Assembly (NCBI GenBank): GCA_001414485.1
Contig: LLEY01000105.1
Span: forward strand, 1-64,000
Source of the DNA: Calycina herbarum
Taxonomy: Eukaryota > Ascomycota > Leotiomycetes > Helotiales > Pezizellaceae
Length of the DNA: 64,000 nucleotides
Direction: 5' to 3'
Shown one piece after another: positions 11,998 through 24,492 of this stretch. How positions within the stretch are numbered: the stretch's first letter is position 1; every line of letters begins with the position of its first letter. A program made the position numbers and the translations under genes. The notes beneath the pieces are model-generated. The model made no database searches, had not been told where the DNA came from, and saw only the letters and a list, made by a program, of their open reading frames with translations.

Positions 11998-13512
11998 CGT
12001 CCTTTGAAAAGAGTGATGATCGCTAAATGAAGGTGGTTTGTGACAGGATGTCGGGAAGTTGAAAACTTTGTCAATTAGGGGCACGCTCTCAATCTCTATC
12101 TAGCACTCTTTATTTTATTGTACGGATAGGGGAAAACATCCATCTACCCTGGCCGTAACCTCGTGCTCCAGGCATAAGGTATTGAAGCTTCGGTACGATT
12201 AGTATGGAGTGATAGGGTTACTCCGTATCGGCATTGCAGATGGCAGTTTTTACGACTCGTCCGGTACGCAAGTGCCCACTTTAAATTGACATCTCCCGAT
12301 TTATGTCAAAGAGGAATCTGAAAAAAGCGTTGAAGGAGGCACTTGAGAGGCGAAGTCAAAACGGCGCGGGTAAATTTTCCCTCGAGTAACGTTCGCGCGG
12401 GTTTGTTTCCTATTTTGGAATTTAAAAACACCTCCGGGCTTGAAGAAAGACTTGTGGCGCAATCACCGTGCAGTATTATCACTTATTGCCTCTCAAAGAG
12501 CAACTAAAATCTCATTATCATAGCCATTGCATGTCTGTGCCTTTCATGCACGTCATAAACGGTTACTCTCATCAATCTCATCAATCTCATCGTTTAACTT
12601 TGTTAGCTCATTGCGGGCGGGCCGATTCTTTAGCAGAACGCTGTGCCGTTTGACAGCTTCTTGAATCCTTCTTCTAGTTGTGAATCCCCCTGAAAGTGTT
12701 GCCCAAAGGACATATATCCCGAGGGTGTCGGTTGAATCTAGTACCGTTTGAGGTGGTCGCCTCAGGTAACATCTTACGAGTACGCCAAAACACTTTAACC
12801 GTCGTGCCGCTGTGGAATTGACGAACGCCAGCAGATACGATTGTTAGATCAGAGTAGGAGTGAACAATAAATTGGTCGCTATGCAAGCAGTCACTCCCAT
12901 AACTGGCAAGTGACAAGCTCAGAAACTTAGTATGTGCTATTTCGAGTATCTCGGTCATGAGCTTATTCAAAGAAAGAACGATACGTGTTTTCTCCCACAG
13001 AACGATGGTACCTTATTTGTGCAATGAAATATTGAAATCTGGAGTATTAAGAATTTGATGCCGGAAGTGCCCAGCGCCACTAATCGCTCCACCAAAAACA
13101 GACTATACTCTGTTTCGACAGTGGAAGCTTCTAACCTTGATTATTTAGTGGCTGGTCTTACTTCTTGGCCAGAAGAGACTCTATCCATGCACCGTTGCCA
13201 GTTCCAAAGCACTATCATGAAGGAGGGGAGGTGTTGAAAATGCTGTTATTGACCTTTATTTGAGGAACTTCCCTTGGCAGAACAAACAGCTCAAATGGTG
13301 ACTACCTGAGACGATTATGTAACTTCCAATTGGGGTGAATAGGAAGAGATAGTGAAGACCGATTTCAACAGAAGTTGAGGGGTCGTATATTAAGTATATT
13401 AAGTAATTCGTTAACGAAATCTAGGTAGGCAGTAACTTCCAACTCCAGTCATTAAATGTAAGATTGCACCACCATGATTTTAAAACCCATCCATCCCCAG
13501 AAAAATCCCAAT
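11998..13512. other. Upstream region of the PKS gene
   Basis: No gene recognised. This 1.5 kb must hold the polyketide synthase promoter and the 3' flank of the carboxymuconolactone-decarboxylase-like gene. Small open frames here carry no known domain. A short run of TCTCATCAA-like repeats lies at 12567-12593. Confidence 0.5.
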
Positions 13513-14319
13513 CTATGCTCCTGCAGGTACGCAGATATCCCCGACGTTCAACATAATAATAGCAAGCATGGATGTCGCAGTTTGCTGAGTAACCCCCTCA
13601 ACACCCTCACGACCAAGCACAGAAAGCGCAGCATTGAAAGATGCGGAGTCCAATGGTCCCTTCAATGAAGCAATTCTGACGGCAAGCTTATAAGCTGCTG
13701 CTTGACGAGCTGTGACAGTTGTTGGGCACCTTCCTGCTAGCATGCCGTTGACTTGCGTCGCCGTAAAACCTGCTTTCTCGGCCAGAATGGTGTGCAGATA
13801 TACTGCAAAAGGAGCAGTGATGACTGAGAGGATACCAAGAACGCAGGCTTCGTTTTCACTGGCGGGCAAGTTTTGAGCGACCCCAACGTTCAAGTTGATG
13901 AAGTTCTGGATGATGGCTGGGGTAGTATACCTATATAATGAGTTAGTTCTGAGATTTTATGATATGGTAGTACTTTAAAGCGAAGACGAAAGAGATATTT
14001 GAGTTGTGAATTGAGAAAATACTTACAGAAGTTGACCAAAGGGGCCTGCAAAAGAGCCGTCAGCATTTTTGACAATGGCACCGGTACCTCCATAGAACTT
14101 CGTTAAGGCGTTGTCAATGACTGTGTATTGCGTTGCTTGAGATGCGGTCATGTTACCAACCGTGGGCGAGAGAGGAGGGAATCTGGCGTCTGCGGTACAT
14201 TTCTTCGAGGCAGCAGCGACGGCAACATCTCGAGGTAACTCCATGGCTAAACCGACGACCGAAGATGAGTAGAGAGAAACGGTAAGAGCAATACTCAAAA
14301 TGTTGGAGGGAAAGAGCAT
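13513..14319 (-). CDS. Secreted carboxymuconolactone decarboxylase/AhpD-like protein
   Basis: A 236-residue protein from two exons, 14319-14027 and 13930-13513, joined across a 96-nt intron with GTAAGT donor. It begins with a hydrophobic signal peptide of about 24 residues ending near VVGLAMELP. The mature part has the all-helical pattern of fungal carboxymuconolactone-decarboxylase-like proteins: GPFGQLLY, then a Glu followed by a helix and a His about 20 residues on (YLHTIL), then a second helical half. Family members include decarboxylases, alkylhydroperoxidase-like enzymes and some secondary-metabolite enzymes. The CxxC redox motif of true AhpD is not visible, so peroxidase activity is doubtful. 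It is the nearest gene upstream of the polyketide synthase, on the same strand, and could tailor its product outside the cell or in the secretory pathway; that link is inferred from position. Confidence 0.72.
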
Positions 14320-15098
14320 GATGCAGGAGGGTATGCGACAAGTTATGAGACGTGAGTAGAAAAACAGGTGTGGGTGAGTTGATAAAAACGTGGCAAACGG
14401 GGGGGAGACCAGTAATGTACCAAGAAGCCTGCAGTTGGCATGTGGTGCAATCACACTACTGTGGGGTCTACAAGGGATTGCTATTTCAATCAATACTCGG
14501 TCTCGCTAATTTAGGATCGAAGTTTCCCACGTGGCTTCCCAACCACGATATTGTCTGCTCAAAGAGGCAACCATCTTTTCCACCGCGAGACCTACCTTGC
14601 AATCTGCTCCTAATCGAGAATCAAAGAAGAAGTGACTCTTCACAGGAATCAAATATCGAGCAATCATCTTCATACCATTTCAAGTGTTAAGATCCCTACG
14701 GCAACCCTATTCGGCAAGGAAGGAAGCGAGGCACAACGTGCATAACCCCCTGCAAACCATCATGCAGCAACGGACGAGTTCCTACGCGCAAATAAAATGC
14801 AGGACACGTCCGGCTTACATTTCATGCGTAGAGGTAGTATCAAATGAATCCTTCCCAAAGTGGGGTTTAGAACCCGATAACAAGAAAATTGATTGTACAA
14901 ACTCTAGACCTTCAGAACCGTGCCGCATTTCAATTGCTCGTGGTTAAGCCCATGATGATTAAAAGATGCCGGTGGCTCCTTTTCCAGTCCACAATTTTAT
15001 CCAAATATTGATTTTGCACGCATTATTCCACTCGATGCAATATTAGTGCTGTAAGCAAAGTTGTCGAAAAAAGCCTCCTCAAACTCACCAACTCACCG
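14320..15098. other. Divergent intergenic region
   Basis: No gene recognised. It separates the minus-strand carboxymuconolactone-decarboxylase-like gene from the plus-strand receptor gene, so it should hold both promoters. Confidence 0.5.
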
Positions 15099-16343
15099 AT
15101 GTCGACCTTGGCTGATGACCCCACTACTCGAGGCTACATTCTTCAAAATGTAGCCATAGCGTTGATTGTCCTTGATATCGCCTTTGTGGCTTTGCGTATC
15201 TATGCAAGAGCTTCAAAGGGTCGGAGAGGTCGTGTTGATGAATGGATGGTAATTTGCGCTTTGATAAGCAACATTGGGCTATGTGTAGTATGCATTTGTA
15301 TGTATTTCCTCGGGGAGCTACCATCTTCAGGCTTCGGTCTTTCGATTTTCAGGCTGACACAATAGCCAGTAATGTACCAAGTAACCCATATCGGGCATCA
15401 TCTTCTATGGGTGAAGAAGCATGAACCACTCACATTAATTACATTTGCGAAGCTCGATGTCGCTCTTGAGATGCTCTTTTGTGTCTCTTTCACTTTCCCG
15501 AAACTCGCAATCCTCTGTCTGTATCTTAACGTATTTGTTGAGCGCTGGCAGAGAAGGGCAGTTTTCGTACTTATCGCACTGGTGATTGGAAGCGGGGTTG
15601 GAACATCAATTGTTACCATGGTGCAATGCATCCCTCTCCAGTATCTGTGGGATAAAAAAGGCCATCCAGGAGGGCACTGTGTGAATCCAAACACATTCTG
15701 GCAGTATTCCACCCTACCTAATGTCATTATCGATGTTGCTATGTTCTTTCTACCTCTGCCTTGTATATTGAAACTTCAACTTTCAAAGAAAGAAAAGGCT
15801 GGTTTGGCGCTCACATTTATGACTGGTAGTGTGTAAGTAGGAGTCCTTTGCTTGAGAACAATTAAAAGAGATGCGGAGAGACTAACTCATAAATACAGTG
15901 GCATCTTTATTTGCGTTGTTCGCATGGTCATCTTATTCAATACGTCATCAACAGATTCAACATGGAATGCTATCAAATTTGGATCTCTCACTATGTTAGA
16001 AGGAAGCACCTATACCATAGCGGCATGCCTTCCACTCTATCGACCATTCATTCAGGCCGCTGGCAAACGAATCGGAGGGACTTTAGGTAGCAAGCTCACA
16101 GGGACCGCCAATTCTCGTGGAACCAATAAAGGAGATGACCTGGAGTTGGCAGCGATACGACAAGCAACTTTCAATGAAAGCGGGTTTGAACGTCTTCACG
16201 ACGACAAAGGAAAGACCCAGGTTACCACAACACAACTTCATAACTACGATTCGAATTCAATGGAATCCGATTATGGGAACAAAAGAAGTGCATCGGGGAT
16301 CCAAGTAAAGAAAGAATACACGGTCGAAAATGTTCGGAATTGA
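15099..16343 (+). CDS. Rhodopsin-like seven-helix membrane protein (PTH11-like)
   Basis: A 368-residue integral membrane protein from three exons: 15099-15297, 15370-15832 and 15899-16343. Both introns have good branch points (GCTGAC and ACTAAC), and splicing restores one frame. Seven hydrophobic helices can be counted between residues 12 and 280. Family landmarks are DEWMV after helix 1, TFAKLDVALEM, TFPKLAILCLYL, a Cys-containing loop (QYLWDKKGHPGG) before helix 5, and VRMVILF. The C-terminal tail is long, hydrophilic and cytosolic, with a run of Lys, Asp, Ser and Thr. This is the fungal rhodopsin-domain family that includes PTH11-like receptors; members are common near secondary-metabolite clusters, but ligands are mostly unknown. 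It is divergent from the decarboxylase-like gene. A plasma-membrane sensor role is inferred from the family. Confidence 0.85.
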
Positions 16344-18013
16344 GTGGTATTTGCGGGGAAGTGGAGGGGTGATGTGGAGAAACGGCTAAAGTGTTGCATT
16401 ATTTGGTGTGTTGACATGTATGAGATAGTGTATTTGGTTATGGAATAATCTTATCGTATTATCAGAACAAAATAATGGGATACAAGATACGTTGACATAG
16501 ATGTTTGTGACTTGTGCTTCACAGGCTCCAGAGTTTGTTGATTCTATTCCTAATCTGCCCCTCCCCTGTCACCGCCAAGATCTTTGATCTGGCCAACCGG
16601 ATGTCTCCCGTGGAGCCTTCCTCCACTTACATTTACGGAGTACAGGGCGAGTAAACCGCACATTTTGCGCCTGTGCACAACGACGTCTTTCCTACCCTCA
16701 AAATAAATCGCAAAAATCTAAACTAAATCTTAAGCTCTTTATTAGAAGCTGTTTAATAGGAATATCGCTTCTCAGATATTCAGAATGTTCTGTTGTTGTA
16801 TTATCAACAGAGGTTGGTCAAGTCTACAACTGGACGAAAATGTGCGGTTTAATCCGGCCACGTACTGTAGAGTCTGGCCAGCTCTGGGCTGTCGCTCCAA
16901 TTTTCACTACCTGGGATTATTATGAGCACAAGCCCCTCATTCGTTCCTGTACGCAGTTAGTTTCCCATTGTTGGTTTTTCCGCATTTGATTTTCCCCGAT
17001 AATAATTTTTCCGTGCTATAATCTTACCAACCTTGCAAATCACGCCTTTAACCACATTTCATCAGAGGTTGGCAAAATGGCCTGTAAATAACCCAAGCCA
17101 TACGAGCACTACGGCGCAGTGTTATCGAAAGTACCAATCAACCAAAAAAACAACAATATATACGTAGTATGGGTACTTCCACCTTCCCTTCCTGATGTTG
17201 TGCAGGAGTTGGTGGAGTTGGAACAAGCATTGCCAATCCGCGCCGCAGCGACCACAGCCATGACAGAATGCTTGATTAGGTGCCTGCAAAACACGTTTGA
17301 CGACGTGAACATCGCATGATACAGGGATGTGGGGCATTCCAATGCTACGAATCGCACCTACCGAAAGAAACGAATGCACCGTTTAAAAATCCTCTGGATT
17401 TCGTCAAATTCAAAAATTTGTAATACTTCATTGACTATAGCTCCCCAGGTTCTTACACATTGCTTGTATTGACAACAGCCAGTACAGAGCATACCAATTA
17501 CTTTTTAGGTGACCGTAATCCTGATTCCTGCACGGTATCAGGCCATCTACTGGAAAATAGAGCCATGGAACAGTGTGCGAACTGACCATATTAATCTGAA
17601 ATGGTGGAAACTTTTGCGCAGATTTTCTTTTTCCGACGCAGCAAGAAATATATTGATGCAGTGCAATGCAGGACGCAGGTTAAATCCTTCGAGAGGCAAG
17701 GGGATCATGTTGCCCGGCCCCTGTTGGGGTTGCACTCGGAGACTCTGTCCGTAGGCGTAGGATCGCATATTAACACTTCAGAAGACAGGCAACGATTGAT
17801 TACGTTCACCTGCCTTATCGAGATTGCTTGCCTTGTTCTGATATGGAAATGAGAGTACGATGGGGGGAAAGGATCGCATGCAAAGTAGTATCACTCGATC
17901 GGATGGGAATTTTCAACAGGACCATCCACCAGTCTCAAGTCTCTATCCATGAAGCCCATCAAGCCACTTTGAATTTTCTTTTTCCCCGAAAGCGCTCAAT
18001 AAGTACCCTCGAA
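16344..18013. other. Intergenic region before the transporter gene
   Basis: No gene recognised in 1.7 kb. Overlapping short frames on both strands (for example 17109-17379) lack domains and conserved features. The promoter and 5' leader of the MFS gene should lie at the right end. Confidence 0.5.
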
Positions 18014-20105
18014 ATGAGTAAAGACGCCGTTTCGATAGTTTTAGTCGAGCCGGTGAAGGAGGCTGACTCTTCTGAATCTTCATCACTTAACCAGAACAAA
18101 ACTATCAAGACTCTCGAGGAAATTACCATAGTTTCAAGTCCAGATATTTCGGAAAATGAGCTCAATGTCAAACCAGAAGACCTCGCCACGGAGGAAGCGG
18201 CCGCTCCTCAATCTAGCGAGCTCAAACGCCCCGAAGGCATGGCACTGTTCCTTCTTACTACCGGAATGATGATGTCTATATTCATAATGTCTCTCGATCA
18301 AGCAATCATTGGTAAGTTTACATTTATTCTTTCAGATTTTTCCCCTTGAAAAATTCCCTCGGCTCACAATTTAACCAGCAACTGCAATTCCAAAGATTTC
18401 CACGGAATTTCATAGCATAGATCAGATAGGATGGTATACCAGCGCGTATTTACTTCCTGCCATGGCTCTTCAGCCGACATTTGGTAAGATCTACAAATAC
18501 TTTGATGTCAAAACAGTCTTCCTGGCCTCTTTAGTGTGTTTTGAGCTTGGATCTGTTATTTGTGCGACGGCTCGATCATCACCAGTGTTCATTCTAGGTA
18601 GAGCCATTTCTGGTGCTTCTACTGGGGCGATCCAGTCTGGAGGGATGGTCATTATTAGTCTAGCGATACCTTTACACAAAATTTCGCTCTTTTTGGGAAC
18701 TTTGACTAGCATGACTGCGGTTGCGGGGTTAGCAGGAGTGGGTATTCTCTGAGTTTTTTCCCTTTCGGTTATTCAGGAGGATTGAGACTCTATTTCCTCG
18801 GTCCTGATCAGTCAAGCTTCGAGAAATGACAATACTGACTCTGAGATTTTCCACAGCCGCCAATAGGAGGTATTATTACAGATAATGCAAGGCTGACATG
18901 GAGATTTTGCTTTTGGATTAATTTACGTGAGTCAGAGGATAAAACCATAAGCTTATTGAACTTTCACTAAGAGACTTTGCAGCTTTTGGTGCGATAGCAG
19001 CTCTGATATTTTTTCTGGGCTTTAAATCCCCGGTGATGAAGCCATCAAAACTCACCTTGAAAGAAAAACTTTTGGAGATGGATATCACCGGGACTATTTT
19101 GTTTGTGACCAGTATGACAACTCTGTTTTTGGCTCTTCAATGGGGAGGCTCTGACTACCCATGGACAAACTCCAAGGTTTGGGGTTTGCTCCTGGGCTCT
19201 GGATTACTATTCTCAGCATTCCTTGCTCTACAAACATATCTTGGCGAGAGGTAACAGTCATCGGTAATCATTTCAGTTGCGCTTTGCTAATTTCTGCTAG
19301 GGCTAGTATACCTCTTCGGATTTTCAAAAACCGCAGCCTCTCGCTTAGTCTTTGCACCTCAGCCCTCCTATTCTTAGCAACTACAGTTCACATCTATTAC
19401 CTCCCTTTCTACTTCCAATCCGCCAAAGGGACTTCAGCAGCGTCTTCTGGTCTTCGAATGCTGCCTTATATTGTGTCACTATCGGTAATACAGTTCGCAG
19501 TAGGAGCTGGAGTTGCAGCACTCGGTGTCTACTTGCCGTTCATGTGGGCTGGTTCAGCTCTTTTTACAATCGGCTCCGGTCTACTCACAACTCTCAAAAC
19601 CACCACGGGAGTTGGTCCTCCTATTGGCTTCCAAATTTTAGCAGGCTGTGGCTTTGGTTCTAGCATGCAACTTTGTGCTACTTCCGTTCGACTGTCCATT
19701 CGCGACAAAAAGGACGTACCAATTTCCAGTGCCCTGACAATCTTTGCCCCTTTCTTCGGTGGATCTCTAGCCGCTGCCATTGCTCAAAATATTTTCCGTC
19801 AGGAACTTGCACGCGATTTGATGAGTTCAGTAGTGGCTAGTGACACCGCAGCCATTATTGCTGCTGGGGGTTCCGGTGGGGACAAGGTGGTACCGGAGGC
19901 TTTGAGAGGTGTTGTCCATGAAGCATACAGTGTTGCAGTTTCCAAAACATTAATATTAGCAGTTACTGCTGGTGGCCTGGCATTCCTATGTACACTTGGG
20001 ATTGAATGGAAGAAGATCGCAAAGCCGCCGAAGAAGATTGATGGGGAAGCGACATCAAGTAAGAAAAGTAGTAGTACTGTTGGTGTACAGGAAAAGAGTG
20101 GATAG
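18014..20105 (+). CDS. MFS multidrug/metabolite exporter, DHA14 type
   Basis: A 599-residue drug:proton antiporter from five exons with introns 18312-18378, 18738-18856, 18927-18982 and 19251-19300. Splicing gives a single frame of 1800 nt. The chosen ATG at 18014 follows a purine at -3; an in-frame ATG at 17903 would add 37 residues of no family character. An acidic cytosolic N-tail of about 75 residues precedes the first helix. DHA14 landmarks are SLDQAIIATAIPKI, GKIYKYFDVKTVFL, FELGSVICATA, GRAISGASTGA and RLTWRFCFWINLPFG, followed by the 14-helix pattern and a basic Lys/Ser-rich C-tail. The donor of the second intron is the weaker GTGGGT, but only it keeps the frame. Relatives export fungal toxins and other secondary metabolites, so this protein probably exports the product of the neighbouring polyketide synthase. 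Substrate is inferred. Confidence 0.9.
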
Positions 20106-21845
20106 TTATGGTATAATTATCAGGTTTATAAAAAACCAAATTGAAAGTTATTTCGCACTCTGTATGAGACAGGTTGTCTCAAACAACTGTTACTGATTGG
20201 TTGATATTCCTTCCCTTTCTTCTTTTAGTGCGTTCGATAGTATGTTGAATACTACAGCTTATGGTAATATATACTTGAAATGCAATTTATAATTTTACTA
20301 CCTGGTCAGCTACCTTGGCTTCAATAAAATTCGCTTTTAGCCGTACTTTGACATCACACTTAATCTCTGATGTGGCTAGGAAGCTCGACGAGCGGCTGAT
20401 TAAAAGTCCCGTTTTATCAAGAGCTTCTCAAGTTTGAAGTTTGAAGGCATCGACTCGCTTAGCCGAAGGGGCCTGCTATTCATACTCGCGAAGCTTAATA
20501 GAGCATAACCTAAGGCTGAATAGAATACTACAAATACCCAGGAGCAGCCAGAATACTCCAGCCAGCCATTGGTTATTATATATTAGACATGCGAAATGTT
20601 ATATATAACACTTCGAAAAGTCGGTTAAAATTTGGATTAGAATAAGTGATGGCTTATACCGGGCAAAGTAATGGAATTTCATTCTAGAAACAGTAACACT
20701 AAGAACAAAGACATTATAAAGAAAGGCCTAACAGTGCTCTGGAATTTGTAAAGTAGAAATAAAGTAGAGAATCAGGTAGTGGCCACCTCGAGGTGGCGAT
20801 AGAACCCCATTGCACTCACTATGTATGGGCATTTTCAAGCCAATACCCCTCTTGAAACCTACAGAAACAAAATCCCTGTCATAATAGAACATCTACCAGG
20901 CTGCGCTATTGCGTAAGAGAACAGTGCTGTGGATGCAGTACGACACAAAATCCTACATTATATTCCTCCATACAACTGTACCTGATTGTTGATATAAAGT
21001 GCCAAGTTTCAACTGCCCAGCCAAACTTTCAAAAGGATCATCGAGGAGTTGATGCGTTTCTCGGAGGATATATCTCAGATAACATCTTCATAACCACGAG
21101 CAGCCTCCCTAAATGCTACTTACATAAGTTCTTATAACAAACCTCGGAATATTTTCTACCACTGCAAATTGAGAATAGATCATTAATCAAGTTGAAAGCG
21201 TAAGCTATTTTTAAGGTGGTCTCTTGAGTGCGATCTGTTCTCGACATCTCGCTCGATTTATTATAATCATATACAACTTCTGATTCATATAGTCATCTAT
21301 ATCAAACCCAACTCAGAACAATTCTACTTAATAGTTAGCTAGTGTATATGACTATAAAAACTGCTCAAAATTACTTACTCTCTCTAGTGAGTTTCCAATC
21401 GCCTCTATATACCTTAAAGTCGCCCTTCCTATTATAGAAAGTAGAATCCCTTCGGAGAAATTGTCGCATTACTGTTGATTGCATTACCACAGAGGCACTT
21501 TCTATCTAAGTATTTGTTATTTGAAAACTAATAAAACACTACAAAGAGAATGATACATGGATATTTACGAACAAGATTCTGCTCCAAAATATATATATCC
21601 TTTCCAAAAGTCTGTACAAAAGTTCAGTCAGATTATCCCTCTCAAAATATTATCGGGGTTGTTATCCGTACTTTGCGACCGGTAATGCTTTTTTGCCTGG
21701 CTAACAGCCCCGGTAGTCCATATCTCTCAAGAGGGTAGGCTGTGGTTGTGACTCCGAAGTCGAAGAACTAGTTTTGTGGGGTTGTTTGTAATTTAGTTTT
21801 GGAATTCGAAGTGCTGGGTCGTGAATTTGACTGTAGTGAGGCGGA
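20106..21845. other. AT-rich intergenic region
   Basis: No gene recognised. The stretch is AT-rich with frequent stops in all frames and may contain old transposon debris, but I could not match any of it to the repeats further right. Confidence 0.4.
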
Positions 21846-22461
21846 TTATGGTTGGGAGGTGGAAGTTAAAAAACTGACATCATAGTAGATTAGATGATGA
21901 CCGAGAGGACGAATATATATATGCGGGATCAACTCACTGTATTTCTTATGAGGGAGTATGTTCCGACTCTTCAGTGTCGACAATATGATCAGTGCAGATA
22001 GTGCAAGGATTGCAGCACCTATAGCAACACCTTTTTCCCATCTAGTATCTAGAAGCCGGGCTCCCAAAAACTTCTGCCACTTGCTCCCGATCTTATTATG
22101 CTCTCCCCCTTCAACAACAATCTTGTGTTTTTCTGTGAGTGGCAATGACGACGCAGAAAGAGGCGCGCTAGTTGAGGATTCCAATGGGTCCAGCAAGGGA
22201 AAGTGTGCTGGTCACTTTGACTTTATCGACTGTTGTTGCGTTGACGCCGGCATGCAGATGAGAGCTACCTTCGGATTTCAAATTCTCGTTTTGGACACCA
22301 ATCGTAACAGGAGAGCGTGTGCTTTCGCCCATTGAAACCGAGAGAGTGATGCCCCGACTTGATGATGACTCATATTCCAGTGTCGTAGTTATGATTGGCA
22401 AACTTATGCTTGGTAGAGCTCGTATTTGAGTTCTAAATTGAGGCTGCCTCTTCCCAAACAT
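21846..22461 (-). CDS. Possible single-pass membrane protein, model uncertain
   Basis: Two overlapping open frames on the minus strand suggest a spliced or frameshifted gene. The first, from the ATG at 22461, encodes a Ser/Thr-rich segment and stops at 22168. The second (to 21846) has no ATG and encodes a Ser-rich stretch, a basic segment (KWQKFLGARLL), one hydrophobic helix of about 20 residues (GVAIGAAILALSALIIL) and a possible GTGAGT donor soon after. No intron of normal length joining the two frames is obvious. I recognise no family. It may be the first exons of a longer gene or a decayed one. Confidence 0.3.
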
Positions 22462-24492
22462 TCCCCTTTTTCAGGAAGGAGGCCCCAAGAACTTGATTGA
22501 TTGAAGAATGAAAGAATATAGTGGTTTCTTACATGGTCCCACAAGGCTGGCGAATGAAGTTTTCCTCCAGATTAACTTTATTGATCCGTGGCAACAAATA
22601 AACCGGGCGATGAGTTGAGCCTCGTTAGGATGATGTCTTATGCATTTAATAATCTTCTAAAACTTGGTTGGAAGACTCTTGCATGGCTCTTCTTGTACAA
22701 CCACACAGCCCCTTCCATGCCGGAGGTAAGACCCTTTCTGGAAAACGAAGGGCCTGGGATGGGGGAATAACCTTGTGAGTATTGGTTTAAATACACCGTC
22801 TTGCTGTTTTCAGAATCCCGCAGCGCTGCTGAGGATTTCCGGAAAGTCCGCTCACCGACCCGAATCACGTCAATACCCCAGTAACCTGGGGTCCAAATAC
22901 TCCGTCGATGTCCGGCCTGGAAACATTGGGTGTCCTTGCAAGTTACCGCGCAAATTGCCTTGTAAGTGATGAGAGCTGCTGCCTCCCTCAACGAAAGTTA
23001 CGAAAGAGTCAAACTTGCCCCTGACAGAATCCGGCAACACGCCCATTATATTCAACATTTGCTTGAGATAGTTCGGAACATCCAAGAAACAAATTCACAG
23101 AATTCCGCTGCTCTTTTCAACTAACTCGAATCCACAATCTCACAGGCTTGCAAGCTCAGAGACCTCCTTGACAAAGTCCTGGCCGGTACACAGACCCGTT
23201 GTTTGGGAGCCGATACTGGAAGCTATTGAATGGAAGCAAAGAGAAGAAAAGAGAAGCAAATCCTTGTCGCCTTACAGAGCCTCTAGAGAGAGAAAACTGG
23301 ATTGAATTTGTGCCTTGCTGCATCAAACACTGAACTTCTTCAAGAAGTAAGACGAGATCTCGGAAAGGGATACAAAGCGATGAATGCCATACGAGGCCAA
23401 TGCCATTCCAGCACCACCGGTAAGACTTCTCTCCAACTTTCTTCAACACCCTACAGCAGTACTGACTCATGCCAAAGCCATCTCCTACTTTCTCCACTGC
23501 TGGCGACCAAGAGTCGAAAAAAGCACCAATGAAGATTGGTGACGACGCGGTCGAAGAGGTCCGCGATGAGGAGAAGCAAGCAAACAAGATGATGGATGTC
23601 CAAGACGGAGCAACAGATAACCTTACAACTCCGAACGGGGATATAAATGATGAAAGCGGATTTCAGATGCAGGAGTTGAAGTAGAGTTGCGGCGAAAGGG
23701 GTCTCAGTCTGCGAGAACCACCAAAGAAAGAGCAACCTTGTTTCATTTGATTGCGAACAAGGATATGGAATGCAACGGCGTATTTCAGCATGGGGGACTA
23801 GTAGGAAAATTGCCACCAGAGGGGCCACCTACTGTCAAGATTGAAAACAAAAGAGGAAAGACCACAGGCAGTGGTGTAGCGAATTTGGGAATTGTTTTAG
23901 AAGGCGGCGAGAATCTGTTTGACAGGTTCGTTAGAAACAAATAGTATCCCAAAGCTAGAGTGTAGATATCTGTGTTAAAAGAGACGGAAGCCTCTGGTAG
24001 TTAGTTTTGTCAGGACTTTTAGCTCTTTGAATCTGACCAACTCACTTTGTCTTTTTGCTTCGCCATGCCAGCAATAGGTTTCCCAATGAAATTCAGCTTG
24101 GCCAGCCTCATCTGCTGTATTAAAGCGGAGGAACGCAAATTTAGTGACAAAATTAATAGAGAAAATCAATGATTGGTATCAGAAGCACCCTTCAACCTCT
24201 CAGCCCTTTTCTGACTATAGCCTAAAGATAAAGTTATGCTATGTAAAACAAAGATCAAGAAACCATGAAAGATTGAAGGATGTTAGATTACAATTATATG
24301 TGTATTTCCACGAATTCTTGTTTGCTCCTCGTTCGTAATTGACAAGCACAGGGTATATATAAAAGAATCTCCATCTCTCTAAAGCGAAAAGCAGAAATAA
24401 AGGCCCGATGTACGACGAATATAGAAACAAGAAGTAAAAAAACGGGGGAAAAAAGAAGACTCGTTCAAACCCCCCAGCCAGGGAAAATTGCG
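22462..24492. other. Region with only weak small ORFs
   Basis: Short frames on both strands overlap each other and none has a recognised domain. The most gene-like is the acidic frame at 23469-23684, listed separately. No RNA gene was seen. Confidence 0.4.
23469..23684 (+). CDS. Weak candidate: small acidic protein
   Basis: A 71-residue frame with ATG start, rich in Asp, Glu, Lys and Asn and without a hydrophobic core. A GTAAGA donor and a TACTGAC branch-point-like motif lie just upstream (23420-23470), so it may be an internal exon of a longer gene. No family is recognised. Opposite-strand frames overlap it fully, so the strand is not certain. Confidence 0.25.
   Translation: MPKPSPTFSTAGDQESKKAPMKIGDDAVEEVRDEEKQANKMMDVQDGATDNLTTPNGDINDESGFQMQELK

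Noticed and set aside
11997..12084. Longer N-terminus of the synthase beginning at 12084
   Set aside because: That frame begins with GTG, not ATG; the ATG at 11997 stands directly before the KS domain with a good context.
12567..12593. TCTCATCAA repeats upstream of the synthase as a regulatory site
   Set aside because: Only about three short copies; too simple to support a function.
17109..17379. Overlapping small frames on both strands
   Set aside because: Three mutually overlapping frames of 66-85 codons with no domain or conserved pattern; typical chance frames.
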